Shown: positions 34,587-45,666 of the stretch, piece after piece
How positions within the stretch are numbered: the first letter of the stretch is position 1
Layout of the letters: each line of letters begins with the position of its first letter
From: Litsea cubeba
Taxonomy: Eukaryota; Streptophyta; Magnoliopsida; Laurales; Lauraceae
Direction: 5' to 3'
DNA: 64,000 nucleotides
Assembly (NCBI GenBank): GCA_012931725.1
Contig: CM022946.1
Location: forward strand, 50,149,477 to 50,213,476
Position numbers and translations under genes: made by a program
Notes under the pieces: model-generated
The model's input: only the letters and a program-made list of their open reading frames with translations
Told to the model about the DNA's origin: nothing
The model's database searches: none

Positions 34587-34595
34587 CTATTTATA
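34587..34595 (-). promoter_or_regulatory. TATA box of the D LTR
   Basis: TATAAATAG reads on the minus strand. The 5' LTR copy (62689-62697) reads TACAAATAG, a one-base change that may weaken the promoter that would drive D. Confidence 0.6.
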
Positions 34596-36309
34596 GGCTC
34601 CTGGTAGCCATTTAGGAGAGTGTATGGGCTTTTATTGTCATCAAGCCGTAGAATGGGAGGAGTTACAAGGTTTAATTCCTTTATTTTGTAACTCCTTTTT
34701 CTTGGCTTCTGATTGGCCGGTGGAGATTGAGGGCATTTAATCGCCTTTAATCGCCATGATGGGAGGAGTTTCATGGGTTAAATGCCATGAATCAATTGAC
34801 TTGTAACTCCCGGATGCTTGCTTCTGATTGGGCCGTCCAAAGAAATGAATTAATGACTACAATAAAGCTAGTCAATTAATTGCATTAAGTGGTCGCCGAG
34901 CAGTTGAAGAGTTGCGGGCCGTGCTGCGTTTTTGGGATTCTTCTGGCGATGATCATCGATGGATCTTCATATAAATCGACATAGGATGACCATGTAACTT
35001 CAGGTATTGGTTTCCAACAGCGTGTCGGTGCCATTTGTCCTGTCGATTTCTCGATCGGTCGGGTAGAAAGCACACTTTTTTGGTTGACCGGTTGGTGATC
35101 ATTGATGATTTTGATACTCTTGAAGATTGACCCGTGATTCTGATGGATGTCAAAGGATTTGGCGGTCCAAAAGTATGAATTTTGGAAAATCCCAAGAGTC
35201 GGAAGCTTCGAATCGCGAAAAATGACGAAAAACAGGCTTTCTGGGGCGAACCCGGCAATTCCTGGCCCCATGGTTGCCGGCGACCCTGGGGGAATTTCCC
35301 CCTTTTTGCCCCGTTTTGCGGCCGTTTTCGATGTTTTTCGATTCTTTTTTCTTCTGTTTTTTTTTTTGACATTTTTTTCATTTATTGACCTGATTTCCCT
35401 ATAGAAAACTTGACAAGAATCCTTGCATTTTGGAGTGCAAAGTTTCCAATTTTCCGGGAAAGCCGAAGACTTTGTCGCGCAGAGCTGCCGATTTTCCGTC
35501 AGAAGCTGAAACTGGGTCAAATGATATCAGAATGACCTGAAATTTGGGGTGAAGCCTCCTGAGCAATAAATAAGACTAACCATAGGCTTTTTCTTGAGTT
35601 TTGAAGCCGTTTGGGGTCCTATTGCCAGTAGACTTTTTTTTGTCACGATAAAGATGTCGCGGCTTGATGTGCGGTCAACCGATGTCCGATTGACTTGAGA
35701 TTTGACAGGGAACCTATTGGAGTCATTTTAAGATGATCTATAGGCTCTGTCTTAGAAACCATGGTCTCTGGGAGCTTCGCCGCTGAGAGGCCTGATTTGG
35801 CTTCCGAGCATCAAAGTATGGTCAAATGTTGTCGAAATGACCTTAAACTTGACGTGTAGCCCTTTGTAAGCATTTTGAAGCCGTCCATGTGCTCGTTTTG
35901 ATGAGTGATGGCCTCAGTGGTTCTCGCCGTCGAGAGGCTTGATTTAGCTGTTCGAGGGCTGATGTAGGGTCAAACGTTGTCGGTTTGACTCGGAACTTGA
36001 CGTGGAGCCTTTTGGATGTATTTTGACACCATCCACAGGCTCTGATCGAAGATTTGGTGTCTCCGATGCTTTCGCCGCCAGGAGCTCCTTTTCAGCAGCC
36101 GGAGAAGCGAAGTTAGGCCAAATGATTTTGAAATGACCCGAAACTTCTTGTGTACTCCTCTTTTGGATGTCTTAAAGGATCTTGCAGTTTTTGATTGATT
36201 CTGACAAGATTTGATTTTTTTGGAAGTAGCATAGCCTATTTATGGCAGGTTGCGACTTCATGTAGCTTTTTGGATGTTGAAGAAGCAAAGTGACATTTTT
36301 GGTGTCAAC

Positions 36310-36322
36310 AATTGCCCCCTCG
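36310..36322 (-). promoter_or_regulatory. Polypurine tract of element D
   Basis: The minus strand reads ACGAGGGGGCAAT directly before the LTR start TGTTGACACC. It sets the 3' LTR boundary. Confidence 0.8.
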
Positions 36323-36559
36323 TGGTGCAGCGACGAGTTGCTTAACTTTTGTAGTTGATGTGCCTCGAAGAGATTTTTGAAGGAGAGCCTTTGACTTGAC
36401 CAAGAGTCTTTGAGCAATCTTTGTTTTAGTATTTGTAGCCTTTTGAGTTTCCAGGGGAATTTTATGGTAGTGAAAGGGATCACGTACCATCTCGATGCAA
36501 AGTTTTGAAGATGACATCGGGGATGTGGATTTGGGTTTTTATTTTTGACCTTGTGACCT

Positions 36560-36765
36560 AACAAGCTGTATGTGGCAGGTTAGGGGGTCGGGTTTGGTTT
36601 TGACCGTGTGACCCAATAAGCTGTATGTGGAATGTTGGGGGGTCGATTTTGGTTTTGATCTTGTGACCTAACAGGCTATATGTGGCAAGTTAGGGGATCA
36701 GGTTGTGGTTTTTTATTTTGGTCTTGTGACCTAACAAGCTGTATATGGCAAGTTAGGGGACCAGG
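36560..36765. repeat. Tandem array of about 60 bp units in D
   Basis: There are four imperfect copies of GTGACCTAACAAGCTGTATGTGGCA(A/G)GTTAGGGG followed by TTTGGTTTT. They lie between the 3' LTR and the presumed promoter of the antisense gene. Confidence 0.85.
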
Positions 36766-37039
36766 ATTTGGTTTGGATTTTTGTGGAATGTCAATTTCAA
36801 GATTTTGGCTCAATTTGGTATATGAGGTTGGATGGTTTGATTTTTGGAAGCTCATGGGGCTTGGAATTCTTTTTTGTATGGTCCAATCAACTCAAAAGAG
36901 GCATGGAACCATTTTTGTAAGCTCTTGGTAAGAGGGATTTCTCTTTGACTAAAAGCCCTTTTTTTTTAGTGCCCATGTGGTCAAACCTGGCTCATATGGG
37001 CTAGCCCATGGGACCTTAAGCTTTTGAAATGGCTTAGAT

Positions 37040-37265
37040 CTCATATGGTGTCATTTTTATAAAGAATATCTAAAAATATCTCCTTTGGATAGAGAATATC
37101 TAAGAATATCTTTATTTGGAGAGAATCTCTCATGTTCCATTTATTTTGGGAGAGAATATCTCAATATATCTTTTTTTGGAAGAAAATCTCTAATTGATTT
37201 CTTTTTGGGAGAGAATCCCTGAAGATATCTTTCTTTTGGGAAATAATCTTTCTAATTTCTTTCTT
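37040..37265. repeat. AT-rich array around AGAGAATATCT upstream of the extra gene
   Basis: About six copies of (A/G)GAGAATATCTNNNNATATCTTT occur with a period near 40 bp, ending roughly 200 bp before the first candidate exon. It may be part of the upstream region of the plus-strand gene; no clear TATA box is seen. Confidence 0.6.
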
Positions 37266-37458
37266 TTGGTAAGGTTACTAATTAGTAACACTTACCTCTT
37301 TCTTCTTTCCTTATTTGGTTTGCTCTCTTCAATAAAAGCAAGGAGGAGGTTGGATCTCTTGCTCTTATTGCTTTCTTTTGCAACAATCCCAAGAGGACTT
37401 TAACACCAAGAGTTCTTTTTCTTCAAGATCTTCAAGACTGTCTTCTTCTTCTCCATCA

Positions 37459-38150
37459 ATGGCTTCAAGTAAGTTTCCTTTTTCAAGAAAACTCCATTGT
37501 AGGAAAAAAAAGTTCTTTTTTTTTTCTTTCTTTTCTTTTCTTCTTTTTCTTTTCTTTTCCACGTGTTTTCCCTTTTCTTTACATGTTTTTTCTTTTCTTC
37601 TTTTTTTTCATGCTTTCATTTTTTTTTGCATGTGTTTTTTTCTTTTTGTGGGCCGTACGGACAGATCCATATACGGATCTATCCGTACGGCCACGTGGCC
37701 TGTGGGCCAGTCCCCTTTTTTTTCTTTTGTTTTCTTTTTTTGTTCTTTTCTTTCTCCCTTTTTTTTGAGAAAGTTTCTTTTTTTTTTTGCTCACCATGAT
37801 AATGCATTTTTTTTTTTGCAAACCAAGATGTTCATGCATGCATTTTTTTGTAAATTGAATTTATAGCATGATGTGATAGCATACCTGAAAGTTTTTGCAA
37901 ATTTAGGAATTTGGAGCTCGCAGCGATGTTAAGCCCTTCCTGATTTTGCGGAGACTTTAAGGTTTCGAAAGTTTGGAGTTTCGGAGCTCGCAGCAATCTT
38001 GAGCCCATCTTTAAGCTTTCTATTTCTTTTGGGGTATTTCCTTTTTCTTTAGAATTGCCCCAGACTCATGTCAAAATTTCGCCAGATTTTTTTTTTGCGA
38101 AATTCTGTCATTTTGATGATTGATCTTTTTCTTTTCCAACCTTTTGCAAG
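37459..38150 (+). other. Candidate first exon and 5' intron of the antisense gene
   Basis: ATGGCTTCAA at 37459-37468 is followed by a strong donor, GTAAGTTTCC (37469). The T-rich stretch ends CTTTTGCAAG at 38141-38150, just before the coding region GTTCCTCCAGAATGAACAAGG. Splicing at the AG now present shifts the frame into an early stop; a G instead of A at 38149 would give a standard CAG acceptor in frame. This suggests a 5' intron of about 680 bp whose acceptor has decayed. An open frame across 37378-37866 is T-rich intron sequence, not protein. Confidence 0.45.
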
Positions 38151-40380
38151 TGGTTCCTCCAGAATGAACAAGGGTAAAGAGCCAGCTACAAGTGTACCTC
38201 GTCGATTTGCTAGGTCTTCTAATCCGACCTTTCAACAGGCCTGGGAGAAGGTTCAGTATGTTGAGAGAAACCTTGAAGAGTGAGACACCCTCAATAGAGA
38301 TGAGATGAGATGAGGCAGCGACTGATCGCTCTCAATGGAGAAGAATTTTATAAGATCATGGTAAGCAGTCGTCCATGGGTGATAGACGATAAGAGGGTTT
38401 TGCCCAAGCCTACCTTCTCCTTTGGTGATGCCGTTCCTGATGATATGACATACCCAAGGAGATGTTTTCAGTTCTCTTTCACAGCTGATGGTGAAAAGAA
38501 GACTGTTGCTACCCGGTCAACGTTTGATCGCACCGTCTCGATCATGAGCCTTGCCCCCATGTGCTCTAAGTGGGATGATCCTCCAAGCTGGGTGAAAAGG
38601 ACGAATGTAATCAAGACTGGGGTTTTTGTTGGCGGTTCTCCTGGATATGCAGAGAAGTCGCCTGCTAACATGGACATGTTGGTGCCGGCCAGCAGCTACC
38701 AGGGCTCTGATTATCCGTCGGTCGATTTGGGACCGGTGGGCCTTGGCATTTTCAGTGGTGACGGTAAACATTGGGTGAAGCCTTTTCGACTTCGTGGCCA
38801 TTTCAGTGCTGACTCCGAGTGGAAGTCGTGGACTGATCGCGTCTTGCTAATTGGTGGCGCCGTTTTGAAGGAAGCTGAGATTTTTGATGCAGTCCGTGCC
38901 TTTAGGGAGACCGTGATCTTTTTCGACGAGGCCTTCATGGCTATGTTGGAGTCATTTCTTCCACAAACCAATACCTTCGTTGTGACGAATGGTGAGATTG
39001 GTTTCTCTTTGAAGGAGCTGAGCGCCATTACTGGATTGCCCATCCTTGGTAGACTTTATGAGGAGTTTATGCCGATCGACAACGTCCTTGAGGAGCAGTC
39101 AGAGGAATTTAGGCTTTTGTACTTTCAGCTCGTCGCCTTCTATGATTTTTTTGAAGGAGAAGGAGGGCTCAAAAGTAAGATCCAGCAGTTGGAAGAGTTT
39201 TAGCTATTCGTTTTCCAACTTTTTTGAAAGTGGGGAGCCTTCTGATAGCATGACCTGGGAAGATAGGGCTAAGGATCCGGGTTCGAAGAAGATTTCGGCT
39301 ATGCAAGAAGAGTTGAGAAATTTCTTTGCGAGTACAAACGCCATATGTCCTGACATTGCACTATGGAGAGATCTCGCTGTTTACCTCACTTTTTGGCTAG
39401 GTAAGGCTATTTTTGCTGGAGAAGATGGAACGCACATTAGGCCACATTGTATTTTTTCGGCTTGTCAGATGGCATTTAGAGAGCGGCTTGCTTTGGTGCC
39501 AGCTCTTTACTCCTATTTGTGTACCGAACTGCAGGCTACTGCTTTTTTGGTTCGGCTTGGGCTTCCCATGATCAGGGTATTTTCAGCCCATATCTTTTAT
39601 TCGTGGTTTGTATACCACTGTCCTGGCTTCCACCGGCTGGGTGCTGCACAGGATGATGATCCTCTCATGATTCGACTGGCTAAGGGCAAAGCCGTGTCCG
39701 AATCACTTTTGTTTGCCCGCATGGGGATCCGACGGTTCAGGGACGTCGAGATGGGGCAGTCTTCAGTGAAGCTTTGAAGCTTTCTCCAAAGTTACGGAAG
39801 AAGGCTTTTGATTTTGGTGTCTCCCGCGACTCTATCAGGGCGGAGTCGGGAAGGCATTACTCCTTGACAAATGCAGAGAAGGAGTGGCTTTTCAGCATAT
39901 GTGTCGGCACGATGGCGTACCGCAGACATCTTTTCGTTGACATCCAGCCGTATGTACCTTCTTGCTTTGCTCTTTAGTTGGGCTTTTCTCAAGGCATTGT
40001 TGGAGCGCCTTCAAGCATGGTGAAGCGCTTTGGAGGATTACAGGACGAGATAAACACTTGGGCTTTCTATAGTGCTGAAGACACTACTGCCATGATTTCT
40101 TATCCTGTGTTGTCAACTTCCCAGACTGCCGGCTTCACGAAGTGGTTCACGGAGAGCTTTTCGGCATATCGGGGGCTTTCCAAGAAAGAGCTTGATGTGA
40201 AGCTATCATCTGGAAAAATCCTTGGAAAGTCGGATGGCGTCCGGCGAGAGGAAGTCTGGGCCTTCCTTTCTGGAGAGAAGCACAAGATAGGCTTTATCGG
40301 TGACCAGGGCGTCATTGGTTCTGAAGCTGTCTGGGAAGTACCTGATGAGGCCTTAGAGCAGCTAGAACAGAAGGAAGCTG
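38151..40380 (+). pseudogene. Extra antisense gene of element D, 5' part (plant-mobile-domain-like)
   Basis: This is read on the strand opposite gag-pol. From ATG 38164 (MNKGKEPATSVPRRF) it passes a TGA at 38281 and a GAGAT triplication at 38298-38312 that shifts the frame. A 298-residue open stretch (38310-39203) follows, with NGEIGFSLKELSAITGLPILG, the pattern of plant mobile domain proteins (GE...L.....LTGLP..G). It then continues, shifted, through LWRDLAVYLTFWLGKAIF, HIRPHCIFSACQMAFRERLA (to 39777) and EKEWLFSICVGTMAYRRHLF, with a TAG at 39975. It ends in EALEQLEQKEA, where element C splits the gene. Such extra ORFs are known in Tat elements; their function is not. PMD similarity is moderate and by eye. 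Confidence 0.75.
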
Positions 40381-41505
40381 TGTTGGATATCGCGATCACT
40401 GAGAGGGGGGGGGGGGTGAATCAGTGATTTCTAAAAACAGGTCCAATTCAACAACAAAACAAGTCAAACCACACAATGACACCAGATTTAACGTGGTTCA
40501 CCAAAAGGCTACGTCCACGGATCAAAACCGTCCGAACAACGATCCGGTACAGGTCTGAATATATTTAGTCGCACCAACGACAAAGAGCACCAACCCTTAG
40601 TTTCAGATAGCACCAACTATCTAGGAAGCACCGACTCCCCTTACAATTTATCTGCACCCACAGATAGGATCACCAAACCCCAAACACCAAGCACCAACTT
40701 GATGTATAAACAGAGTAGAAGATAAACTCTGTCTACAGCCCTTCCCCTCTACAATTCTCTCTCTCTCAATCCCTTACAAATTGAAAATAAAACATAAACA
40801 GAGAGACACTTATCTTATGGATGAAACATCATCTTCAAGAACATATCCTCGTCCACACTTGCTGTAGAAAGATGCAGCACAACAGCACACACCACCAGCA
40901 CTCTTCTTCTCTCCAAAACTCTCTCTCTTTTCTCTTCTCTTCTTTCTCTCTCTGGTGTATCTTTAGAACGACCCATACATGCCTTTATATAGGTTATAGT
41001 AACCCTTAATTGTATTCAAGACAGGCTACAATTCGTTTAGAAAGAGTCCCAAACAAATTAGATAAGAGTGCTGAATTTTCGTGCAAGACTTCTGTTTCTG
41101 CGCAACTCTGATCCCGTGCTCGGTCGACATCCTGGCTTGCTCGGTCGACATCATACACTGTCTGGAATCAGACAACTTTCGTGCTCGGTCGACATCCTGG
41201 GGTCCCGGTCGACCGAAGACACACATTGTCACGAAAATAACTGAGAGGTGCCTGAATCTGTTTCTGCAGGTTTCTCTTTGCTCGGTCGACCGCATGGGGT
41301 GCCCGGTCGACCGCGTGCTCTGCTTCAGGAATTCTGAATTCCTGACTGTTTCAATTCTGATTCTTCTTTTCAGCTCTATCAACACTAGCCTACTATCATC
41401 ATGCTTGTGACAATGTGTTGACAATAATTCCAACTCAAATCAATACTTGAGATACTATCTTCTTCAATTCGTCAAAAGACTTTCAAGTCATCTCAAATTC
41501 CAACA
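40381..41505 (-). repeat. 3' LTR of element C (left copy)
   Basis: Near its plus-strand start lies a run of about 14 G, which is 8 G in the other LTR. It holds several GTCGAC palindromes at 41120-41320 (CGGTCGACCG type). On the minus strand a TATAAAGG lies near 40990-40983. Differences from the right LTR are few by eye. Confidence 0.95.
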
Positions 41506-41520
41506 ATCTCCCCCTTTGGA
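41506..41520 (-). promoter_or_regulatory. Polypurine tract of element C
   Basis: The minus strand reads CCAAAGGGGGAGAT before the LTR start TGTTGGAATTTG. Further CTCCCCCT copies at 41648, 41702 and 41771 suggest duplicated tracts in the 273-bp untranslated region after pol. Confidence 0.85.
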
Positions 41521-41793
41521 ATTGTTGGCAACACAATTGGAACTTCAACACTTTCAACTCCAGCTTGCAGCTCTTCCAAGTTCTTTTCAACACTCACTTG
41601 GAACCAATTCTGAAATTCTGAAATAACAACCATGCACTGTCAACAATCTCCCCCTAGCTTTCATAGCATAACATCTCTCCTTGCTATCATAGCATAACAT
41701 TTCTCCCCCTTTGACAACAAGTCCAAAGGGACCAAACCGAGGAGCGAATAGGATATTCAATGAATGCATTGCTCCCCCTTTCAAGCACAACTC

Positions 41794-43005
41794 CTACGGT
41801 TTAGGAGAGTGAGTAACTCCTAACTTTTTCCGGAGATACTCGAAGACTTCCTTTGGCAGAGGTTTCGTGAAAATATCAGCCACTTGCTCAGTTGTTGGAA
41901 CATATTCCAACTTGACCTCTCCATCAGCAACTTTATCTTTAAGAAAATGATAATGAATTGCTACATGCTTTGTTCGAGAGTGCTGAACAGGATTCTTAGA
42001 TATATGAATTGCACTCGTGTTGTCACATAGGATCGGCGTAGGATCCGTTGTAGGAACTCCTAGATCAGAGAGCATTTGCCGCATCCATAACACTTGCGTA
42101 CAACAAGTTGCCGCTGCAATATATTCCGCTTCCGCTGTCGAAAGGGATACTGAGTCTTGCTTCTTACTATGCCAAGCAACTAATCTTTCTCCAAGATAAA
42201 ATGCGCCGCCGCTAGTACTCTTGCGATCATCTACGCATCCAGCCCAATCGGCATCAGAATATGCAACAAGAGTGAAGGATTTTCCATTGGGATACCAGAT
42301 ACCAAGCTCCATAGTACCTTTCAGATATCGAAAGATTCGTTTCACTGCTGTAAGGTGCATTTCAGTTGGTGCTGCTTGAAAACGTGCAACCATACATACT
42401 GCTTGTAGAAGATCTGATCTTGTAGCAGTCAAGTAGAGCAAGCTTCCTATCATAGAGCGATAGGTGGTATGATCAACGGACGAGGCCTTATCATCTTTGC
42501 TAAGCTTCGTGTTCGTTGACATTGGTGTGCTCACTGGCTTGCTGTCTTCCATATTGAACCGTTTCAGCATTTCCTTAATGTACTTCATTTGTGATATGAA
42601 GATGCCATGTTTCAGCTGCTGAACTTGTAAACCAAGAAAGAACTTTAGTTCTCCAAGCATCGACATTTCAAATTCTTTCTTCATCTCTTCAGCAAAATTC
42701 CTGCACATCTCCTCATCATTGCCACCAAAGAATATGTCATCAACATAAACAATGACAACCAGCTGTTTGCTTAACTCAGTTTTGACATACAGATTACTAT
42801 CAACCATTCCTTTTCCAAAACCGATCTTGCGGAGATAGAGATCCAGCCTTGCATACCATGCCCTTGGCGCTTGTTTCAGTCCATAAAGAGCCTTTTTCAA
42901 CTTGCACACTAGATCTGAATGTTTGCTGATGAGAAAACCATCAGGTTGCTCAATGTAGACCTCTTCTTCAAGTAAACCATTCAAGAAAGCTGACTTTACG
43001 TCCAT
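41794..43005 (-). CDS. Reverse transcriptase (C-terminal part) and RNase H of element C
   Basis: There are 403 residues. It opens MDVKSAFLNGLLEEEVYIEQP, the middle of a copia RT, then KALYGLKQAPRAWY and the catalytic YVDDIFFGG. RNase H follows: AYSDADWAGCVDDRKSTSG, SLSTAEAEYIAAA, CDNTSAI, and a VADIFTKPLPKEVFEYLRKKLG end. It is in the same frame as the upstream pol segment and is cut from it by a single TAG at 43006-43008, where copia elements normally have Gln. A true independent start here is unlikely; it is the tail of one polyprotein with a nonsense mutation. Confidence 0.95.
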   Translation of the reverse strand: MDVKSAFLNGLLEEEVYIEQPDGFLISKHSDLVCKLKKALYGLKQAPRAWYARLDLYLRKIGFGKGMVDSNLYVKTELSKQLVVIVYVDDIFFGGNDEEMCRNFAEEMKKEFEMSMLGELKFFLGLQVQQLKHGIFISQMKYIKEMLKRFNMEDSKPVSTPMSTNTKLSKDDKASSVDHTTYRSMIGSLLYLTATRSDLLQAVCMVARFQAAPTEMHLTAVKRIFRYLKGTMELGIWYPNGKSFTLVAYSDADWAGCVDDRKSTSGGAFYLGERLVAWHSKKQDSVSLSTAEAEYIAAATCCTQVLWMRQMLSDLGVPTTDPTPILCDNTSAIHISKNPVQHSRTKHVAIHYHFLKDKVADGEVKLEYVPTTEQVADIFTKPLPKEVFEYLRKKLGVTHSPKP

Positions 43006-45582
43006 CTAAAATACCTTGAAGGTTTTGTATGCTGCCAATGCAAGAAACATACGAACAGCTTCCAGACGAGCCACCGGTGCAAAGGTCTCTTCAAAATCTA
43101 TGCCTTCAACTTGAGCATAGCCTTTACAAACCAACCTTGCTTTGTTTCTAATGACTTGACCATCTTCATTCAGCTTATTCCGAAAGACCCATTTAGTACC
43201 AATAACATTCTTATCAGTAGGTCTAGGAACAAGTTCCCATGTGGAGTTCTTCTCAATTTGCTCCAACTCCTCATGCATAGCTTTCAACCAACTATCATCG
43301 AGACTGGCTTCAGCCACAGTCTTGGGTTCAATGGTGGACACAAGTGAGTAATTGCTAACTACACTTTGTCTAGTTTGAACGCCTGCCTTAGGATCTCCAA
43401 TGATTTGATCCTTAGGGTGTTGCTCTACCCAAGTGCTGTGCTTCTTAGGTGAAGTATCTTCTGAGTCATCCTTTGATTTCTCAGAATCATTAAATTCAGC
43501 CATCTCATCATCAATCTCACTCGAGTCCTCATAAACTGGACTGTCATTATGAGTTGCATTTTTTGGTTCAATATTCTCATCTATTCTCACATCAGCACTT
43601 TCTATGATTTTTCTGTTTCTTTTGTTAAGACACCTATATGCCTTGCTAGTAGAGGAGTAACCCAGAAATATACCTTCGTCAGCTCTTTCTTCAAATTTGC
43701 CCGGATCTTGTTCGAGCCGCTTGATGTAACACTTGCTGCCGAAGACTTTGAAGTGCTTGACTGTTGCTTTTCTTTCAAACCATAGCTCATAGGGAGTTTT
43801 GTCTTCATGTGGCCTGATCAAGCATCGATTTTGAATGTATACAGCCGTATGAATTGCCTCTTTCCAATACTTGTCGGCCATCTTGCTTTCACTTAGCATC
43901 GTACGAGCCATCTCTTGTACGGTGCGATTCTTCCGTTCCACAACTCCATTTTGTTGTGGAGTTCTAGGGGCTGAGTACTGTCTTTGAATGCCATGATGTT
44001 CACAATATTTAGTGAACTCTTCAGATGTGAACTCGCCTCCACGATCAGACCTTAAAATCTTGATACGTTTTTCCAATTGATTTTCAACCTGTGCTTTAAA
44101 CACTTTAAAACGATCAAGTGCTTGATGCTTATGCTTAAGAAACAATACCCATGTCATACGAGTATAATCATCAATGCATAACATGAAATACTTATCTCCA
44201 TTGGTGCTTTGAGTTCGCATCGGTCCACAGAGATCAGTGTGCACTAGCTCAAGAGGTTTCTTGGAATGATGCTCCTTTGACTTGAACATAACCCTCGTTT
44301 GCTTTCCCTTTTGGCAAGAGTCGCAAATGGGATTGGAAGGCTTTTCAACTGTAGACATGCCTCTTACAGCCTTTGAATTGCAAATCTTTGACATGTTATC
44401 AAAGCTTAGATGTCCAAGGCGTTTGTGCCACAACCAACTTTCCTCTGTCCGACTCATCAAGCAGGTCTTTTCAGCTCCATCTAACAATGTATAGAGATTT
44501 CCAGCAGTTCTTGATCCAGTTGCCACTGTTTTGCCGTTGCTACTCTTCTTGATGGCAAACCCATTCTTTGTGAAGATAACTTCGTGACCCTTGTCACAGA
44601 TCTGGCTTACACTAAGCAGGTTGTGTCTCAATCCAGACACATATAAGACTTCTTCCGATCTGATCTTGTTTGCCATAAGCTGAATAACACCTTTTCCGCA
44701 GATTTTGGCACCATCATTGTTGCCAAACTTCACTGAACCGCCTTCATAGTGCTGTAATTTGATGAATTTCTCTTTATCACCAGTCATATGGCTTGAACAA
44801 CCACTATCAAGGACCCATGGTGCTGCCTTCTTTTGTGCATTGAATGCCATTTGCACAATGAGAGATTCTTTGGGACTTTCTGCACTTTGCTTTGCTCTCC
44901 AAGCCTTGACTAACTTGGGTTTCTTTTCAACCTGAAATTTGTTAGCAATATGCAACCTACAATCCCTAGCCAAGTGTCCATAATTATAGCACTTATGGCA
45001 CTCAATTTTGTGGCTACTTAGGATTGAAAAATGATTCCTAGTCACAAATGGGCTGTTTCTTACATAGAATTTGCAATCAGCTCTTTTATGTCCAAACATA
45101 TTACAATGAAAGCAATAACCATAGAATTTGTATCTTCTTTGTGGCTGGTTAGTCTTCATTACCTTTCTAACAGGAATGGACTCCTTTCTAGGTTGAGTGG
45201 GCTTCATAGAGTTAGAAGGTGCAGTGACTTGCTTCACAAACTCTTTCTTTTCAGGAGGTGCAATCTTAGAGGATTCACCTTTCTCAAATCCTAGACCAAA
45301 TCTAAAGTGGGCAGGTCTTTGAACTTTCAGTAGTTCATCGAGTTTCATAGTCCCTTCAATCGCTTGGAGCGCTTTGAGTTTTTTGCTATTTTCCAAATTT
45401 TCAGCCTTTGCTCTAGCGATCTCAGTTTCAAGTTTCATAGCCTCTTCGTTTTTGATACTTATTTGGTTTTCAAGGACTTCTACCATTCTTTTATATTCTT
45501 CTACTTGAGTTTTCAAAGCAATAATAGAACTTTCAGATTCATGGAGAAGTTTCAGATTTTTCTTACTTGTTTTGCGTTCCAT
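43006..45582 (-). CDS. Gag C-terminus, protease, integrase and RT N-terminus of element C
   Basis: There are 858 residues in frame with gag. An N-terminal coiled coil (about 1-75) is followed by two zinc knuckles (CFHCNMFGHKRADC and CHKCYNYGHLARDC, about 155-210). Next come the protease DSGCSSHMTG (about 258), the integrase zinc-binding part (HKRLGHLS...CDSCQKGKQ) and the integrase core with VHTDLCGP, LRSDRGGEF and NGVVERKNRT. A GKFEERADEGIFLGYS segment follows, then the RT start WELVPRPTDKNVIGTKWVFRNKLN and FEETFAPVARLEAVR. Its upstream limit is a TAA at 45667-45669. The family is clear; only the two stops break it. Confidence 0.95.
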   Translation of the reverse strand: MERKTSKKNLKLLHESESSIIALKTQVEEYKRMVEVLENQISIKNEEAMKLETEIARAKAENLENSKKLKALQAIEGTMKLDELLKVQRPAHFRFGLGFEKGESSKIAPPEKKEFVKQVTAPSNSMKPTQPRKESIPVRKVMKTNQPQRRYKFYGYCFHCNMFGHKRADCKFYVRNSPFVTRNHFSILSSHKIECHKCYNYGHLARDCRLHIANKFQVEKKPKLVKAWRAKQSAESPKESLIVQMAFNAQKKAAPWVLDSGCSSHMTGDKEKFIKLQHYEGGSVKFGNNDGAKICGKGVIQLMANKIRSEEVLYVSGLRHNLLSVSQICDKGHEVIFTKNGFAIKKSSNGKTVATGSRTAGNLYTLLDGAEKTCLMSRTEESWLWHKRLGHLSFDNMSKICNSKAVRGMSTVEKPSNPICDSCQKGKQTRVMFKSKEHHSKKPLELVHTDLCGPMRTQSTNGDKYFMLCIDDYTRMTWVLFLKHKHQALDRFKVFKAQVENQLEKRIKILRSDRGGEFTSEEFTKYCEHHGIQRQYSAPRTPQQNGVVERKNRTVQEMARTMLSESKMADKYWKEAIHTAVYIQNRCLIRPHEDKTPYELWFERKATVKHFKVFGSKCYIKRLEQDPGKFEERADEGIFLGYSSTSKAYRCLNKRNRKIIESADVRIDENIEPKNATHNDSPVYEDSSEIDDEMAEFNDSEKSKDDSEDTSPKKHSTWVEQHPKDQIIGDPKAGVQTRQSVVSNYSLVSTIEPKTVAEASLDDSWLKAMHEELEQIEKNSTWELVPRPTDKNVIGTKWVFRNKLNEDGQVIRNKARLVCKGYAQVEGIDFEETFAPVARLEAVRMFLALAAYKTFKVF

Positions 45583-45666
45583 GCTAAGCTCCTCAAGTGC
45601 GGCTATGAGTTCCTCTTCAAGATTGACTTCAGCCTCCTCTTCCTCTTCCGGATCTAGCTCTTCTTC

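Larger units (their letters stand above)
34019..36309 (-). repeat. 3' LTR of element D, truncated at its sense 3' end
   Basis: In sense orientation it begins TGTTGACACCAAAAATGTCAC at 36309. It matches the 5' LTR (62115-63888) closely and LTR J more distantly. Its sense end is missing: the last about 300 bp present in the 5' LTR (61813-62114) are replaced at 34018 by fragment H, within a GGCGTTTATAGCCGATTTT minisatellite. A TATA box reads TATAAATAG on the minus strand at 34595-34587. Plus-strand frames here (for example an ATG at 34055) are non-coding. Confidence 0.88.

Noticed and set aside
37378..37866. 162-residue Phe-rich plus-strand frame
   Set aside because: It runs through poly-T sequence with a strong splice donor after the tenth base of the candidate start; best read as exon 1 plus intron.
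41081..41410. Open frames on both strands in the LTR of element C (also 47349-47756)
   Set aside because: They are conserved between the two LTRs only because the LTRs are near identical. No start context or protein similarity.
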